A stretch of 64,000 bases of DNA from Leptospira perolatii (GTDB lineage: Bacteria > Spirochaetota > Leptospiria > Leptospirales > Leptospiraceae). The notes beneath the pieces are model-generated. The model searched no databases. It saw nothing but the letters and a program-made list of their open reading frames with translations, and was not told the DNA's origin. The position numbers were made by a program, and so were the translations under genes. Location: assembly GCF_002811875.1 (NCBI RefSeq), contig NZ_NPDZ01000003.1:248001-312000 (forward strand), in the 5' to 3' direction. The stretch's first letter is position 1. Each line of letters begins with the position of its first letter. Below, one piece after another: positions 1 to 11,319 of this stretch.

Positions 1-406
1 ACACTACGATGTACATATAGTCTTGGAATTTAATTTCCTGCATCTGATTGCGGATCCCTCTCATCCAGATAGAGTCTTCGTACACTCTTTCGTACCGAAT
101 TGTTCCCGGAGTGACTTTTTTGAGTTCCTCGAGAGTCATTTTTTGGGGGTCTCTTTTTCTCAGCTCGAGCTTTAGGGATCGTATAATATTATATTCTAAT
201 TTTGCTTTTGCGATGAGCTCGGTATTCGGTAAAGTCTTGAAGTAATACTCGTAGTATTCTTTATCGAGGGCAGACCCCTCTCTGTGAACCTCTCCCTCTT
301 CGGCTGCAACTTTCTCTTTTTCGGAGCCTTGGGCACTAAGCAGGCTCGCGTACATAAATAAAATTGCTAAAATCGAATAGAAGGGTGTCCGCATTCTCGG
401 TACCAT
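1..406 (-). CDS. Exported protein of unknown function, C-terminus cut by window edge
   Basis: An open frame runs from an ATG at 406 (a second ATG at 394 is equally possible) to the left edge without a stop, so the protein is incomplete. It begins with a signal peptide (about residues 1-25: basic start, hydrophobic LAILFMYASLL, then LSAQ where cleavage is likely). The mature part is charged and helical, rich in Glu, Lys and Tyr. It follows htpG on the same strand after a 52-nt gap and could be the last gene of the Bat/htpG operon. I do not recognise the family. No Cys follows the signal peptide, so it is not a lipoprotein by this start. Confidence 0.6.
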   Translation of the reverse strand, partial: MVPRMRTPFYSILAILFMYASLLSAQGSEKEKVAAEEGEVHREGSALDKEYYEYYFKTLPNTELIAKAKLEYNIIRSLKLELRKRDPQKMTLEELKKVTPGTIRYERVYEDSIWMRGIRNQMQEIKFQDYMYIVV

Positions 407-458
407 TATACGTATCGGTACGAACCCGAAATTTCACCCTCCTTTTTTTATTGCTGGA

Positions 459-2288
459 TCAAGCTTCTGTGAGCTCTTCTAGGAGTTCCTTCTGCCTTTT
501 GAGTGAATTTGCGATTTCTTCCTCACCTAACAGTTTTGCCCCGAGCATGGCCATGTCGTACACAGACCGAGCTATTTTTTCGGCCTTTTCCGGTCTTAAG
601 CCCTTGGAAAGGTTGAGAATGTTCCGGACCAGCTTGGACTTTCGATTGACCAAGAGTGTATGATTTCTCAAAAGTTCCGTGGATTTTTGACCGTACCTTT
701 CGCTCATTTCTGCGATTCGACGCAGATGCTCGGGCAAAAGAATCACTGCCGGGACATCCTCTGATTTAAGCGCTTCGGTCCGGATCTCTACACCTTCCCT
801 CGCAATCGCTCTTTGAAAGATTTCCTTAATCCGATCTTCTTCCGTTTTGTTTTCGGAATCCGCTAGTCCAGGACTAGCATCTTTATCCAAAATCGGATCT
901 GCTAGTTCGGAATCTACTCTTTGGAATTTCCACTCTGGGTGTTTGGTTTCTAAGAATTGCAAAAAGTGAGAATCAATCTTTGAGTCCACTAAGATCGCCT
1001 CCAATCCGTGAGACTTCAACAGATCCATGTACACGGAAGACATTTCGCTTTCTCCGGCGTAATAGATCTTTTCTCCGTTCTTTTCCTTATTTCTAGAAAT
1101 ATAATCTTCCAAGCGGATCAATTCTCCGTTCGAAGATTTGAAAAATACGAGATCCCTTGCGGCTTCGTAGAATTTCTCGTCCGTCATCAGTCCGTATTTC
1201 AAGAACAAGGCGATTTCATCCCAGTTTTTTCGAAAGGATTCCTCGTTGGATTTGAATTCCTCGAGTAGCTTGTCGGAGACTTTCTTTACGATATGTGCTG
1301 AGATTTTCTTTACCAAAGGATCGTTCTGGAGAGAAGATCTGGATACGTTCAAAGGTAAATCCGGAATATCCAGAGTACCTTGCAAAACCGTCAAGAATTG
1401 CGGTACCAACTCCTTGGCATCGTCGGAAACGAACACATGATTGCAGTAGAGTTTGATTCCCATTCTGCTGATATCCAGTTCGTGACGAAGTTTCGGAAAA
1501 TATAATATACCTTGGAGTTTAAAAGGATAATCTACATTCAAGTGAATGTGAAACAGAGGTTCTCCCGCGAAAGGGAACAGATAGTTATAGAATTCCTCAT
1601 ACTGCTCTTTCTTTACAGAAGCAGGTGTTTCGCTCCACAGTGGTGTTTGTTTGTTCGCCTTTTCTTCTTTTACGTAAATTGGTACTGGAAGAAAATCACA
1701 GTATCTACGAATCAGCTCCTTTAATTTCCAGGCATCCAGGTATTCTCCCGAATCCGAATCTAAGAATAAAGTTATCTTAGTGCCTCGATCCTTTAAGTCG
1801 TTAGGCTTGAGTGAAAATTCGGTTCCGGATTCGCTCTCCCAAGTAACTCCTACGGTATCTTTTCGAAAAGATTTGGTTTCTATTCTTACCTTAGAAGAAA
1901 CCATAAAACAGGAGTAAAAGCCGAGCCCGAAATGGCCGATGATTTCGGGCATATCTCCTTCTTTTTGGTATTTTTTTACGAATTCCTCCGCACCTGAAAA
2001 AGCGATCTGATTGATATACTTTTGCACTTCCTCTCCGGTCATTCCGATTCCGTTGTCCTTGATCGTGAGAGTGCGCTCTTTTTGGTCAAAATCTAGATCG
2101 ATCCTGTAATCCGTTCCACCTTCAAATTCTTCTCTGAGAGAAACCTTTTTTAGTTTGGCGACCGCATCACAAGCATTAGATACCAATTCCCTTAAGAATA
2201 TATCTTTTTCAGAATATAACCATTTTTTAATAATCGGAAATATATTCTCGGTCTCGACCGAAATCCTACCTTTGGTTTCTTCGTTCAT
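459..2288 (-). CDS. htpG: Chaperone HtpG (Hsp90 family)
   Basis: Cytosolic ATP-dependent Hsp90 chaperone. The N-terminal GHKL ATPase domain is clear: [11 protein letters not shown] (about residues 33-42) and DNGIGM, then GHFGLGFYS; the middle domain follows with NVSRSSLQ. At 609 residues it has the usual bacterial length. It starts directly after the batD stop codon with no gap, so it is translated from the same message as the Bat genes. This is a notable position: Hsp90 may help mature the Bat complex or respond to the same stress, which is inference. The start [14 protein letters not shown] fits other HtpG proteins. Confidence 0.97.
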   Translation of the reverse strand: MNEETKGRISVETENIFPIIKKWLYSEKDIFLRELVSNACDAVAKLKKVSLREEFEGGTDYRIDLDFDQKERTLTIKDNGIGMTGEEVQKYINQIAFSGAEEFVKKYQKEGDMPEIIGHFGLGFYSCFMVSSKVRIETKSFRKDTVGVTWESESGTEFSLKPNDLKDRGTKITLFLDSDSGEYLDAWKLKELIRRYCDFLPVPIYVKEEKANKQTPLWSETPASVKKEQYEEFYNYLFPFAGEPLFHIHLNVDYPFKLQGILYFPKLRHELDISRMGIKLYCNHVFVSDDAKELVPQFLTVLQGTLDIPDLPLNVSRSSLQNDPLVKKISAHIVKKVSDKLLEEFKSNEESFRKNWDEIALFLKYGLMTDEKFYEAARDLVFFKSSNGELIRLEDYISRNKEKNGEKIYYAGESEMSSVYMDLLKSHGLEAILVDSKIDSHFLQFLETKHPEWKFQRVDSELADPILDKDASPGLADSENKTEEDRIKEIFQRAIAREGVEIRTEALKSEDVPAVILLPEHLRRIAEMSERYGQKSTELLRNHTLLVNRKSKLVRNILNLSKGLRPEKAEKIARSVYDMAMLGAKLLGEEEIANSLKRQKELLEELTEA

Positions 2289-3899
2289 TCAGATCAAATC
2301 CTCCCGTATTTTGTCCAGAATCCTATAACTAGACTTTAAAAGTTCTGATTTATTTTTGGAATCAAATCCTCGATACGCCTCGTAAAGAGATTTCGTACCG
2401 GACTTGGATTGAGAAAGCAAACTCGCGTCCTCCTCAGACCCGCCCTTCGCAAGGATAGCATGCTTCAATACCAAACCTCTTTTGGAACCGATCCACTCGT
2501 CAAGTCGATTCAAATTTCTAGACACCTTGGTTTCGGCGCGCATCCGAATCGTAATCCAGAAGAATCCGGCACCTATACCTAAAATTCCAAGTCCGATCAG
2601 CACAGAAATATAGAATTTGGAAGTCTTCACAAAACTACTTGCATCGAGGTCTTGAGATTGCTTTGGCCTAGGAGGTTCGATTTTCATAGCCGGCAAAAAT
2701 ATTTCTGCGATCGCGTATTTTCCAGATTCCGGATCGAAGTAATGAAAACTATGTTTCGCTGGATTCCACTTACCCGCTTTTTTCGGAACCACAGAGTAGA
2801 GATACGTGTAAGCAATATGAAATCCATATTCTCCAGGGTCCAACTCTCTAAATTCTCTTTGTGGTAAGACCTGGACGAGAGTCGCCTCGGGAAAACAATC
2901 CTCCGAAGCACATCCTTCCTTGAGCGGATCTCTGACTGGAGAAAGATTTCCTTTTCCCTTGACCACGATCCTTAGAGCAAACGGCTCCCCTTCCCATCCG
3001 GTGTTTTGCGGATTGTCCGCATAGGCCTCGAATTTTCCGACCGCCCCTTGAAATCCAGAAGGAGAAGGTCGTGGGAGATCCTTCACGATCACATTACTCG
3101 GAACTGTACGAATTGTCCTCATATGAAAATAGGACTGCAACTGACCTTCCAAGTGGAATGTGGTAGAGCCGAGGGAAAATTCTCCCGCCTTCAAAGGAGT
3201 TAACACGTAGAACTCCTTGTTGTACGGCGCGGCTTCATACGGAGAACCGTTGTATACTACCGATTCAGGAATGCTAAGACTCATCCCGGAGAGAATCTCA
3301 CTTCGAAAGTAAGGGAATTCAATCGAATTAGAAGGATCCCGATCAAAGTATGGGCGAATTACATTTCTATAATATAGAGCGAAAAAGCCCAGAACAGGTT
3401 GTCCCACCCAAATCTGCTTTTTGTCCATTTGAAAGACTACTTTCAGATCTTCGTCCGAAGGCCCCATGTCCTCTTCGGTGGAAAAAAATCGATTCCACAA
3501 TGAACCGGGAGAATTGCTATTGGCCTTTGCCTTTCTTGCCCCAAATTCCACTATCAGTTTTCCTGAATGGATTTCTTTTCCGTCGGACTCTAGTACAATT
3601 TCGGGGACCTCATACTTTCCCGGATTTGCTGCCACCAATCTATATTTCAGCAATTTCCTTCGTAAAACTTTATAGTTCAGTATGCTTGTATTGTCCTCCA
3701 TTCCCCAATATACTGCCTTGATCCCTTGTCCTATAAATTCTTTTTCTAATATTCTAACCTGGGATTTTCCTTCTAATTCGCATACTGCAAAAACTGGATC
3801 TCCCAAATCTGCGTAGGATTGTGTTAGATAGAACCTAGGATCCGCCGCGAGTAAAGGAGACGCGCTCAAAAAAAGAAAGAATGCAAGTCTGAATTTCAC
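2289..3899 (-). CDS. batD: BatD-like membrane-anchored protein
   Basis: 536-residue protein with a signal peptide (FFLFLSASPLLAA, cut near residue 19), a long beta-rich periplasmic part, and one membrane helix near residues 428-450 (FYISVLIGLGILGIGAGFFW) followed by a cytosolic tail. This layout is that of BatD/oxygen-tolerance proteins. Its start overlaps the batB stop by 4 nt (ATGA) and its stop touches the htpG start, so it lies inside the operon. The family is thought to form an envelope complex with BatA and BatB; its biochemical function is not established. Confidence 0.8.
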   Translation of the reverse strand: MKFRLAFFLFLSASPLLAADPRFYLTQSYADLGDPVFAVCELEGKSQVRILEKEFIGQGIKAVYWGMEDNTSILNYKVLRRKLLKYRLVAANPGKYEVPEIVLESDGKEIHSGKLIVEFGARKAKANSNSPGSLWNRFFSTEEDMGPSDEDLKVVFQMDKKQIWVGQPVLGFFALYYRNVIRPYFDRDPSNSIEFPYFRSEILSGMSLSIPESVVYNGSPYEAAPYNKEFYVLTPLKAGEFSLGSTTFHLEGQLQSYFHMRTIRTVPSNVIVKDLPRPSPSGFQGAVGKFEAYADNPQNTGWEGEPFALRIVVKGKGNLSPVRDPLKEGCASEDCFPEATLVQVLPQREFRELDPGEYGFHIAYTYLYSVVPKKAGKWNPAKHSFHYFDPESGKYAIAEIFLPAMKIEPPRPKQSQDLDASSFVKTSKFYISVLIGLGILGIGAGFFWITIRMRAETKVSRNLNRLDEWIGSKRGLVLKHAILAKGGSEEDASLLSQSKSGTKSLYEAYRGFDSKNKSELLKSSYRILDKIREDLI

Positions 3900-5632
3900 C
3901 AGAACACCTCTCTGTTTCTGGAGCCCTGGCTTTTTCGTTTCACGGATTCCAAATCTAAAGCATCCATCATTCGATCTAACTCCGCCTCTGATTTAGACCT
4001 ACTTTTGGACTTGGATTCTTTTCCGATTCCGGATTTATCGTTACCTCTTTGCTCCAAATTTCCGGACTGGTTTTTTTCTTGAGATGAGCCTTGCTGACCT
4101 TCTTTGCCTTGTTCCTCCTCCTGGTTTTGGGAGCTTCCGGAAGGCGGAGGAGGCGGAGGCATTTTTCTAAGCCATTCCAGGTTTTTGCGAGCAGCCTCCA
4201 TATTAGGATTTTCTTTCAAGGAACGTAGATAGTGTTCCGCTGCCCGTTTTCTATCGCCTAATCTCAAATAGGTGTTTCCTAAATTAAAATGGGCTTTGGA
4301 TCTTAGCTCGGCGTCCTTGGACTCTAGCGATTTTTCAAAATGACGAAGTGCTTTGTCGAGTCCGCCCGATTTGTATTCTGCACTTCCACGGTTGAATTCC
4401 ATCCTCGGATCTCCGGGAAAATAAGGCTCGGCTTCTTTATATTTTTCCAAGGATCCCGAAAAATTCCCATCTTCATAAGCGGATCTTCCTTCCTTGACCC
4501 GATTTCCACCCGGATCCAACTCAAATGCGCTCAAATTAGAGAATGTCGGCAAAAGCAGAAAGGTCAGAAATAAGACAGAACCGACCACCGGCAGCTTCCA
4601 TTTCCCAAAGCGAAATCCTTTCTTAAGCTTTCCAATAAATTCTAATATTAGAAAATCAAAAAGTAAGAATAAAAATCCTGGTAGAAGCGTATTTCTGTAA
4701 CCTTCCGCCCTTCTCAAATTCTTGATTCTCTGTGCGGTATTCTTATCCAATCCGCTAACCCACCGGAGTATCTCTTTTGCTGTAATAGATTCTCTATCTA
4801 AGGAAATAAATTTCCCACTGTTTTCTGCGGCGATCGAGTGCAGAAATGCCTCATTCGCTTTCGAATGAATTACACCGGGAGAATTTTCATACGGAGCCAA
4901 AGACCCATCCGTACTCAAAAAGCCGCTATTTCCGAGTCCCTCGTCTCGATACGCGATCGGACCTCCTTGCGTAGTTCCTACCGACCAAACCATCACTTCC
5001 GCAGGAAATTGAAATACTCCAGGATTTTCTACATCCTCCCCATCCGAAATCAGAATCAAAACTCGGTTTCGAAACACTTTATTCGACTCTAAAACCTCTT
5101 CTGACTTCCGAAAAGCTGCAGCTAAATCCGTGCCCCTATCCCCTACCATGTCCACATCCAGTCCGCGGACATAGTCGGAAAAAGCTCCCACATCGGAGGT
5201 CATCGGGCAGTACATGAAGGGGGAAGCCGCAAAAACGATCATTCCAAAACGATTTCCGGTCAATCCAGGCAAAAGTCTAAGCAGAGTTTCTTTGACTCTG
5301 ACCAATCGATTCGGGGGAGTATCTACCGCATGCATGGAAAGACTTACATCTACAAGGAAAAGGAAGTCCACTCCGTGTATGGATTGTTCTTCTTTGGAAG
5401 GAACACCCTCCGGTTCTCTAAAACTCATCAGGCAAAGAAGGATTCCGGCTCCAAGGCAGAGGAATCTGGTCAGGAAAAAAAGGGTGGAAGGAACACCTGC
5501 CTCGCTCTCCAATCCCGGATAACCAGACTTCCAATTTCTCCAGTAAATAAGGAATCCAGTCCTGGAGAATAGATACACCAAGTAAGAAAGCGCGCAGACA
5601 AGAAATAGCAGCTTTAAAAAATCAAAACTCAT
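3896..5632 (-). CDS. batB: BatB-BatC fusion: VWA domain membrane protein with C-terminal TPRs
   Basis: 578 residues. N-terminal membrane helices (about 5-22 and 50-70), then a von Willebrand A domain with the MIDAS motif DVSLS (about 95-99). Another membrane pair follows near 317-333 and 345-363. The last third is a TPR region ([17 protein letters not shown] and relatives) followed by a proline run and a low-complexity Gln/Glu/Ser/Lys tail. In many bacteria BatB and the TPR protein BatC are separate; here one frame encodes both. It overlaps batA and batD by 4 nt on each side. Membrane-bound metal-ion-dependent protein-protein interaction is the expected role. Confidence 0.88.
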   Translation of the reverse strand: MSFDFLKLLFLVCALSYLVYLFSRTGFLIYWRNWKSGYPGLESEAGVPSTLFFLTRFLCLGAGILLCLMSFREPEGVPSKEEQSIHGVDFLFLVDVSLSMHAVDTPPNRLVRVKETLLRLLPGLTGNRFGMIVFAASPFMYCPMTSDVGAFSDYVRGLDVDMVGDRGTDLAAAFRKSEEVLESNKVFRNRVLILISDGEDVENPGVFQFPAEVMVWSVGTTQGGPIAYRDEGLGNSGFLSTDGSLAPYENSPGVIHSKANEAFLHSIAAENSGKFISLDRESITAKEILRWVSGLDKNTAQRIKNLRRAEGYRNTLLPGFLFLLFDFLILEFIGKLKKGFRFGKWKLPVVGSVLFLTFLLLPTFSNLSAFELDPGGNRVKEGRSAYEDGNFSGSLEKYKEAEPYFPGDPRMEFNRGSAEYKSGGLDKALRHFEKSLESKDAELRSKAHFNLGNTYLRLGDRKRAAEHYLRSLKENPNMEAARKNLEWLRKMPPPPPPSGSSQNQEEEQGKEGQQGSSQEKNQSGNLEQRGNDKSGIGKESKSKSRSKSEAELDRMMDALDLESVKRKSQGSRNREVFW

Positions 5633-6573
5633 ACATAGTACCGAGTTAGAAAAACCCTAAAAATCAGGTCTAGAGAGATCAGAAGCAACCCTAGGATCAA
5701 ATATATTAGAGCATCCGTCTCCCGAATCTCTTCCGGCGGTAAAGAAAGCGGGTCCCTTTCCAAGGAATCAATCGAAGCCAAAACTTCCCGGAGCTGCCCT
5801 GTATCCTCCGCTCGATAGAAAACTCCACCGGTCTTTTCGGAAAGCTGCGCGAGAATATCAAAATTGATTTCATACGACTGATCCTCTTTCCCGATTCCAA
5901 TACAATAGATCTTAATTCCAATTCCGTCAGCTATTTCCGTAGCGGTTACTGGATCTATTCGACCCGTATTCGACACTCCGTCGGTGATCAAAACAATCAC
6001 TCTGGATCTTGCCGGAGAACGTCGCAATCTATAGGAAGATAGGATCACCGCGTCCCCGATTGCGGTTCCTTGTTCCGGAACAGTTTCTTCTTCTACGACC
6101 GCGAGAATTTCTTCTAAAGTGGATCGATCAGAAGTCAAGGGAGATTGCAGATACGCTCCTCCTGCAAATACCACGAGCCCGATTCTATCCCTTTCTCTCT
6201 TTCTGATGAATTCTCTTAACAATTTCTTGGAAACTCCGAGTCTCGTTTCCGGTAAAAAATCCCGACTTCTTGACATCGATCCCGAAACGTCCAAAGCAAT
6301 CATGATATCCACGCCCTCTGTTTCCCTAGGTAAAAAACGATATGTTTTACCTGGGCCAGAGAGAGAGACCACGATCAAGCTCAATGCAATGGGTCTGAGT
6401 AAAGGCACTGCATATTGAAAGAATTCAAAAATTCGATCTTTACTCTCTGGTTTCGCGCCAGGAAATCGAATTCGAAAAGAAAGCGAGGGTTCTCCCTTCC
6501 AATAGGAATACGCTGTCCAGAGCCATATTGGAATCAGAATGAATAAGTAACCTGGTGCCTCCCAATCTCTCAT
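5629..6573 (-). CDS. batA: BatA: VWA domain membrane protein
   Basis: 314 residues from the ATG at 6573, which forms an ATGA overlap with the preceding stop; a longer frame upstream lies inside the previous gene and is unlikely to be used. Membrane helix near residues 8-22 and another near 55-72, then the VWA domain with MIDAS DVSGS (about 95-99) and the downstream T...D pattern (PLTSD, LITDG), and a final membrane helix near the C-terminus. This is the standard BatA layout. It is paired with the BatB fusion downstream; both VWA domains keep their metal-binding residues. Confidence 0.9.
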   Translation of the reverse strand: MRDWEAPGYLFILIPIWLWTAYSYWKGEPSLSFRIRFPGAKPESKDRIFEFFQYAVPLLRPIALSLIVVSLSGPGKTYRFLPRETEGVDIMIALDVSGSMSRSRDFLPETRLGVSKKLLREFIRKRERDRIGLVVFAGGAYLQSPLTSDRSTLEEILAVVEEETVPEQGTAIGDAVILSSYRLRRSPARSRVIVLITDGVSNTGRIDPVTATEIADGIGIKIYCIGIGKEDQSYEINFDILAQLSEKTGGVFYRAEDTGQLREVLASIDSLERDPLSLPPEEIRETDALIYLILGLLLISLDLIFRVFLTRYYV

Positions 6574-7445
6574 CTTTTGAGTAGTTCCTTCCAATAATCC
6601 AAAGCCATTTCCGCTGCCTCTTTCGGAATTTCGGATTCCTTGGACGCATACTGGGATACTCTTAGCAGCTCTTCCCATCTTTCTGCATCCTGTTGGGAAA
6701 CAGGAAAAGAATTGTAGAGTCTATCAAACAACTCTGCTTCCGTTAGGTGAGAAGTAGGAGCTCCTATTTTCTTGGACATTGCTTCTCGAATATAGCCGGA
6801 AAGAGCTCTATAAAATTCCCGCGAACGAATTGGAGCAGCCGAAAGCAAATTCTCCAATCGATTTTCGTAAAGTTGGATCCTTTCAATCAATGGATCCAGT
6901 TGTACAATTGCGTCCACCGGATTTCTGTATTTGGTTTTGTATAAATAATAAACGTAAGCACCTCCGAGCAAAAGCGAAAGAACTCCTGCAATCATCGCAG
7001 TCAACTTCCAGCCATAGGGGCCTGAAAATTCTAGAGGTGGTTGTATGTCCTCAGGTGTCTTGTCGGAATCTTTTAAGGAGGATTCAACGACGATAGATTT
7101 AGAGGATCGGACCAACACTCCCGAACTATTTTTCCAGTCCAAGGGTAAAGTTTGTATTCCAGATTCATAATATATAACTCTTACTTCGATTTTTTGCTCT
7201 TCGTGCTTGATCGAAAGAATCTCCATCCAAGGCAAATCGGGGGCCTTTGGATCGGGATGCACTCCTTTTGCTGGGATTTCTGGGTCATTCACTTCACCGA
7301 TTTGAAATTCTAGTGTATAGATCGATTCCTGTCCGATCAAAACTTTTTCGGGATTCCAGGATTCGGTCACTCCGAAAAGATCGCAAAAAGCTCCCGACAA
7401 AAAAGCAAATAGAAAGAAGAATTTAGTCCGGTTCGAACTACTCAT
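6570..7445 (-). CDS. DUF4381-like exported/membrane protein of the Bat operon
   Basis: 291 residues: signal peptide ([13 protein letters not shown]), a beta-rich extracytoplasmic part of about 130 residues, one membrane helix ([19 protein letters not shown], about 150-168), and a cytosolic helical domain with [13 protein letters not shown]. The position between the DUF58 gene and batA and the membrane-plus-helical C-terminal part match the DUF4381 proteins found in Bat operons elsewhere, although the N-terminal half is longer than usual. It overlaps both neighbours by 4 nt, so co-translation is likely. Function unknown; probably part of the Bat complex. Confidence 0.7.
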   Translation of the reverse strand: MSSSNRTKFFFLFAFLSGAFCDLFGVTESWNPEKVLIGQESIYTLEFQIGEVNDPEIPAKGVHPDPKAPDLPWMEILSIKHEEQKIEVRVIYYESGIQTLPLDWKNSSGVLVRSSKSIVVESSLKDSDKTPEDIQPPLEFSGPYGWKLTAMIAGVLSLLLGGAYVYYLYKTKYRNPVDAIVQLDPLIERIQLYENRLENLLSAAPIRSREFYRALSGYIREAMSKKIGAPTSHLTEAELFDRLYNSFPVSQQDAERWEELLRVSQYASKESEIPKEAAEMALDYWKELLKR

Positions 7446-8272
7446 CTGGTTTTCCGCCAGTATGCAAAAATTTTAGAAGGATCATCTTCGCTTCCTTCCA
7501 AATCCAAAATGCGGTCCTTGAATAGATTTTCCAAATTTCGACGCGCATTTACCTGCGCGGATGGTTCTAGGTGAGTTTTTCCTATTTCAGGATCGGAGGT
7601 TAGGAAAAAGGAAAAAAGCCACTTAGGAGCTCCTTCTTCCAATGGATCTATAAATCGAATCGCATGAAGATTATGAACTTTTCTTAATATGGATAACTTT
7701 TTCAAGGAGCGAGTTCCGATAAAATCGGACAGGATATAAGTATCTGTGTATCTGCGCACACGATTCTTCAAAATAGAAAAAGGTAGTTCCGGATTCGTCT
7801 TTTTACCGGAATGCGAAAACATTCTTACTTTTTCCAGCGCGGGAAGCGCCTCCGGTACCGTTCTCAAAAATCCTGTTTCGTATTCCAACTCATCCGAATA
7901 CAATAAAATCTTAGCAGGGTTTCCGTTCCTTACATAAAGAAGTACTAATAAAGCCAATACTTGAAATGCATTCTCCGATTTTTTCCATTTTCCGGAACCC
8001 CAGTCCATAGATTCGGAGACATCTAAGAAAAAAATTCCCAGCCTTTCTTTTTCTTCGTAAAATTCTCGGACGTGCAGTTCTCCGAGTCTGGAGGTAACAT
8101 TCCAATCGATTAGACGTGTGTCGTCACCGACCGTATAAGGCCGTACGTCTTTGAAGTCCAGCCCCCTCCCCTTTTTGGTGCTGGTCGCCCAACCTTGCTT
8201 TTCTCTTACCGAAAACCCTTTCTCCTTAAATTCTAGAAGTCGAATTAGGTTTTGGTACTCTTTGCGAAGCAT
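7442..8272 (-). CDS. DUF58 domain protein
   Basis: 276-residue cytosolic protein. The family signature is seen at GRGLDFKDVRPYTVGDDTRLIDWNVT (read in two parts: GRGLDFKDVRPY and DDTRLIDWNV, about residues 35-60), followed by a VWA-like fold with FLDVSESMDWG in place of a full MIDAS. DUF58 proteins are regularly encoded between moxR and bat genes. It starts one nucleotide after the moxR stop and overlaps the next gene by 4 nt. Expected to act with the MoxR ATPase on the membrane VWA proteins; the exact role is unknown. Confidence 0.9.
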   Translation of the reverse strand: MLRKEYQNLIRLLEFKEKGFSVREKQGWATSTKKGRGLDFKDVRPYTVGDDTRLIDWNVTSRLGELHVREFYEEKERLGIFFLDVSESMDWGSGKWKKSENAFQVLALLVLLYVRNGNPAKILLYSDELEYETGFLRTVPEALPALEKVRMFSHSGKKTNPELPFSILKNRVRRYTDTYILSDFIGTRSLKKLSILRKVHNLHAIRFIDPLEEGAPKWLFSFFLTSDPEIGKTHLEPSAQVNARRNLENLFKDRILDLEGSEDDPSKIFAYWRKTR

Positions 8273-8273
8273 A

Positions 8274-9284
8274 CTAGAGGACCTGCGTGGCCTCCGAAAC
8301 GGTTTGTATCACCGAATCGATGCTGACTTCTTCCGAAATCGCTTCAAAGGAAAGTAAGATTCTGTGCCTCAGAATTTCAGGTAAGCAGGCCTTGACGTCT
8401 TCTGGAGCGACGTAGTTCCTTCCTTCCCATAATGCCAAAGCCTTGGCTGCCTTCAATAGACTCAAACTCGCCCTAGGAGACGCGCCGTGTTTTACGTAAG
8501 GTTGTAAATCCGGAATCGCTGCCTCTTCCGGACGAGTGTTCCGAACCAGTCGAATGATATAACTTTTCAACTTTGGTTCCACGTGAATCTTGTCCACTAA
8601 GGAAGAAAGTTTTAGAATTTCACGACCTGAGGAAACTTTTCGGATTCTTTTTTGCGTATCTGATAATTGTCCGTGCTGGTCCAAGATCGCGAGTTCTTCC
8701 TGGTAGTCTGGATATTCTACGAGTACCTTCATAAAGAAACGATCCATCTGTGCTTCTGGCAATGGATAGGTCCCGTCTTGATCGATCGGATTCTCGGTTG
8801 CTAAAACCAAAAAGGGTCGATCCAAAGAAAAAGTATTTTCTCCAATCGTTACTGTCCTTTCTTCCATACATTCCAGAAGGGCAGATTGCACTTTTGCAGG
8901 AGCTCGGTTGATCTCATCTGCAAGAAGTACGCTCGTAAAGATCGGACCTTTTCTAGTATTGAACTCTCCGTTCTTCGGATTAAAGACTACAGTACCGACC
9001 AAATCCGCAGGGAGCAAGTCGGGTGTAAATTGGATACGTTTGAAATCTAGTTCTAAAGTAGACGCCAAGGATTTTGCCAATAAGGTTTTTGCAAGACCTG
9101 GCATCCCCTCTAATAGCACGTGTCCTTGGCAAGCCAAGGAAATCAAAAGGTTGCGAATCACTGCATCTTGGCCGGTTATTTCCTGAGCTAATTCGTTTCT
9201 AATCTTTTGAAAAGTTTGTTTAGCAAAAATCAGATCCTCTTCTGAAAGAGCTCCTGATTCCGTTCGCGAGATTTTAGATTCCAT
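8274..9284 (-). CDS. moxR: MoxR family AAA+ ATPase
   Basis: 336 residues with Walker A GMPGLAKT (60-67), Walker B LLADEINR, sensor 1 LATENP and the lid domain with GASPRASL. MoxR ATPases are chaperone-like AAA+ proteins that act on VWA-domain partners. It is the first gene of the run moxR - DUF58 - DUF4381-like - batA - batBC - batD - htpG. The start ATG at 9284 has 18 nt to the end of the upstream gene, so a promoter could lie further up. Confidence 0.95.
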   Translation of the reverse strand: MESKISRTESGALSEEDLIFAKQTFQKIRNELAQEITGQDAVIRNLLISLACQGHVLLEGMPGLAKTLLAKSLASTLELDFKRIQFTPDLLPADLVGTVVFNPKNGEFNTRKGPIFTSVLLADEINRAPAKVQSALLECMEERTVTIGENTFSLDRPFLVLATENPIDQDGTYPLPEAQMDRFFMKVLVEYPDYQEELAILDQHGQLSDTQKRIRKVSSGREILKLSSLVDKIHVEPKLKSYIIRLVRNTRPEEAAIPDLQPYVKHGASPRASLSLLKAAKALALWEGRNYVAPEDVKACLPEILRHRILLSFEAISEEVSIDSVIQTVSEATQVL

Positions 9285-9302
9285 TTGGATCCCTGTCTTC
9301 CA

Positions 9303-9914
9303 TTAACGTTCTGCGATCCATCTTCCGGAACTATTCGTTCCTTGATATGCACCTTGAATTTTTCTACTCTCCAGTTCTCCCGAATACGTTTGCTGGAAAG
9401 GAACCGTGCTGCCTATCTCCGCACACCTTTGCCCGGAGCACGAGCGAATAAATCGAATTTGTTTTCCGGAAATTCTCAATCCGGAAAGTATTTCGTTTGC
9501 CCCCTTCCCCCAATTCGTAAACCGAATTGTACCTCCAATTCCTCCGGATTTTCTCGGAAACAAAATTAGAATTCCTTTATGCGATCCAACTTGAAGTTTA
9601 TAAGTTCCTACAAAGGCCTTTTCTTGATCGGACAATTGAACTTCCGTCGATGTCTCATCTGGCAAAAATTCGATTTTCTCAACGGAGGATAGGGAAATCG
9701 TACGATCCGGATCTTTTAGAACTACGCTTTCCTTGTCTATCGAAACTAGAGTGCCGTCTGTAAAGGAACCGCTAAAAGTTACTTTAGCCTGCCTCCCAAT
9801 GTTTTCACATCCTTTCAACCACCACCCGAGTAGAAAAAATATCGGTGCAGTAAGAAGGACCGCAAATGCGGTCCCTTTTTGTAATTTGAGATTTAGCTTT
9901 AGTTTTTCGGACAT
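9303..9914 (-). CDS. Membrane-anchored protein of unknown function
   Basis: 203 residues. A single hydrophobic segment (about 15-33: GTAFAVLLTAPIFFLLGWW) follows a Lys-rich start, so it is an anchored exported protein or has an uncleaved signal. The rest is beta-rich with several Asp/Ser/Val stretches (TLVSIDKESVVLKD) and ends with a short domain containing Cys pairs (RSCSGQRC). I do not recognise a family. It lies 18 nt before moxR on the same strand and may be transcribed with the Bat operon. Confidence 0.6.
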   Translation of the reverse strand: MSEKLKLNLKLQKGTAFAVLLTAPIFFLLGWWLKGCENIGRQAKVTFSGSFTDGTLVSIDKESVVLKDPDRTISLSSVEKIEFLPDETSTEVQLSDQEKAFVGTYKLQVGSHKGILILFPRKSGGIGGTIRFTNWGKGANEILSGLRISGKQIRFIRSCSGQRCAEIGSTVPFQQTYSGELESRKIQGAYQGTNSSGRWIAER

Positions 9915-9936
9915 ACCTGTCCTGCATCCTTATGGA

Positions 9937-11223
9937 TTATTTGCAACCTTGCATTTCTCCCATTTTTTTGTTCTCTTTACCATTGATATAGTAAGTCTTA
10001 CCTTGGGTAGTAGTCCAGCATCCGTTCTTAGTATTCGGACCTACCATGATTGGACCTTCTCCAATTTTAGCTCCTGAGTTTTCGTCATACTCGATCGCCT
10101 TATTTTCGTTGATAATCTCGAAGGTCTTTTTTCCGTTCTTGAAGAATGTAAAAGGAATATCCGGCTTGAACTTTGCTTTTAACTCGTCCGCCTTATCGTC
10201 TATCAAGAGTAAGTCGAAACTCATTTTCCCCTTACCTATGATCGAACCTTCCTTATCATAAACTTCTGCGGAAGACATCATGAATTCGTTCGCCATTGCA
10301 CCCTTGTAGGCAAGATTTCCGTTACTCCAGTAGAACTTCCAGTCACCCTTTCTAGTGTGTTCTCTCGGACCTTCGGCGAACATTTTTCCATTTTTATAAT
10401 ATTCTTTCCAGTATCCGGAGCGGAGAGCCTTTCTCTCTGTACCTGAGCCCTTAGGACTATAAGCTCCTTCTGCCTGCATACCACCATTGTCATAGAATGA
10501 TTTCCAGTTTCCGGTCTTTAAATCTTCAGAGTAATTTCCTTCTGAAGAAACGGTTTTTCCGTCTTTATGATAGTTGACTTCGTGGCCGCTCTTTTGACCG
10601 TTTTTGAATTCAGTTACGGATTTTGGAACTCCATCTTCCGCGTAGTATTCTTTCCAAGTGCCTACCTTTTTGTCATCGGTGTAAGCACCTTCTTCTTCCA
10701 AAATTCCTTTATCTGTCTTTTTCCAGTACGGCCCGTTCTTTTTGTCTGCCTTGTACTGAGTGCTCTCGGTCTGTGTTGTATCCTTTAAGAGTTTCTTTTC
10801 TTCTCCTTCCTTCATCCCATTCGTATAAGGAGTTTCTCTCAAAGTTTCTCCCGTTTCATACAAGGTCTTCCAAATTCCTTCTTTTTTATCGTCCTTGTAA
10901 TCGCCTACGCGCACCAATACGCTGAACTTTCCTTTACCTGGATCTTCTTTCTCGGCGTATTCTTTCCACGGTCCGTTTTTCTTAAATTTCTTGATTTGAT
11001 CGGGTTTTAATGCAGCGAGCTGATCAGCGGAGCAAGGTTTGCCGCTACAATCAATCGTTACCGGACCTTCTGCTTTCATATTGAATGTATCTTTAAATTT
11101 CTCCACACGAATGTTCGGAGGAATAATTTGCAGTTCTTGGTTTTTTCCTTTGTCAGTCACACCTGCAGAGGCGCACTCGATAAAAAAGGATAAAGTGAGG
11201 CCGAAAAAAATGAGACGTTTCAT
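9937..11223 (-). CDS. Lipoprotein with YwqK/MORN-type repeats
   Basis: 428 residues from the ATG at 11223, which has AGGG five nucleotides before it; a TTG/ATG start further up would add 11 residues and spoil the signal. Signal peptide ends in [10 protein letters not shown], a plausible spirochaetal lipobox with Cys near residue 16. The body is made of repeats of about 22-25 residues with G.W..Y...G.......G (for example [39 protein letters not shown]). These are the MORN_2/YwqK repeats, common in Leptospira and Bacteroidetes exported proteins. The function is not known; a surface or periplasmic scaffold is plausible. Confidence 0.8.
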   Translation of the reverse strand: MKRLIFFGLTLSFFIECASAGVTDKGKNQELQIIPPNIRVEKFKDTFNMKAEGPVTIDCSGKPCSADQLAALKPDQIKKFKKNGPWKEYAEKEDPGKGKFSVLVRVGDYKDDKKEGIWKTLYETGETLRETPYTNGMKEGEEKKLLKDTTQTESTQYKADKKNGPYWKKTDKGILEEEGAYTDDKKVGTWKEYYAEDGVPKSVTEFKNGQKSGHEVNYHKDGKTVSSEGNYSEDLKTGNWKSFYDNGGMQAEGAYSPKGSGTERKALRSGYWKEYYKNGKMFAEGPREHTRKGDWKFYWSNGNLAYKGAMANEFMMSSAEVYDKEGSIIGKGKMSFDLLLIDDKADELKAKFKPDIPFTFFKNGKKTFEIINENKAIEYDENSGAKIGEGPIMVGPNTKNGCWTTTQGKTYYINGKENKKMGEMQGCK

Positions 11224-11319
11224 GAATTCCCTAGGTTCCTTAGAAAAAATGTCCACCCAAGGCTAATGATTTAGTTCAAACCCGTCAACCTCCTTTCCCA
11301 CCGGAATCGGACTTCGAGA

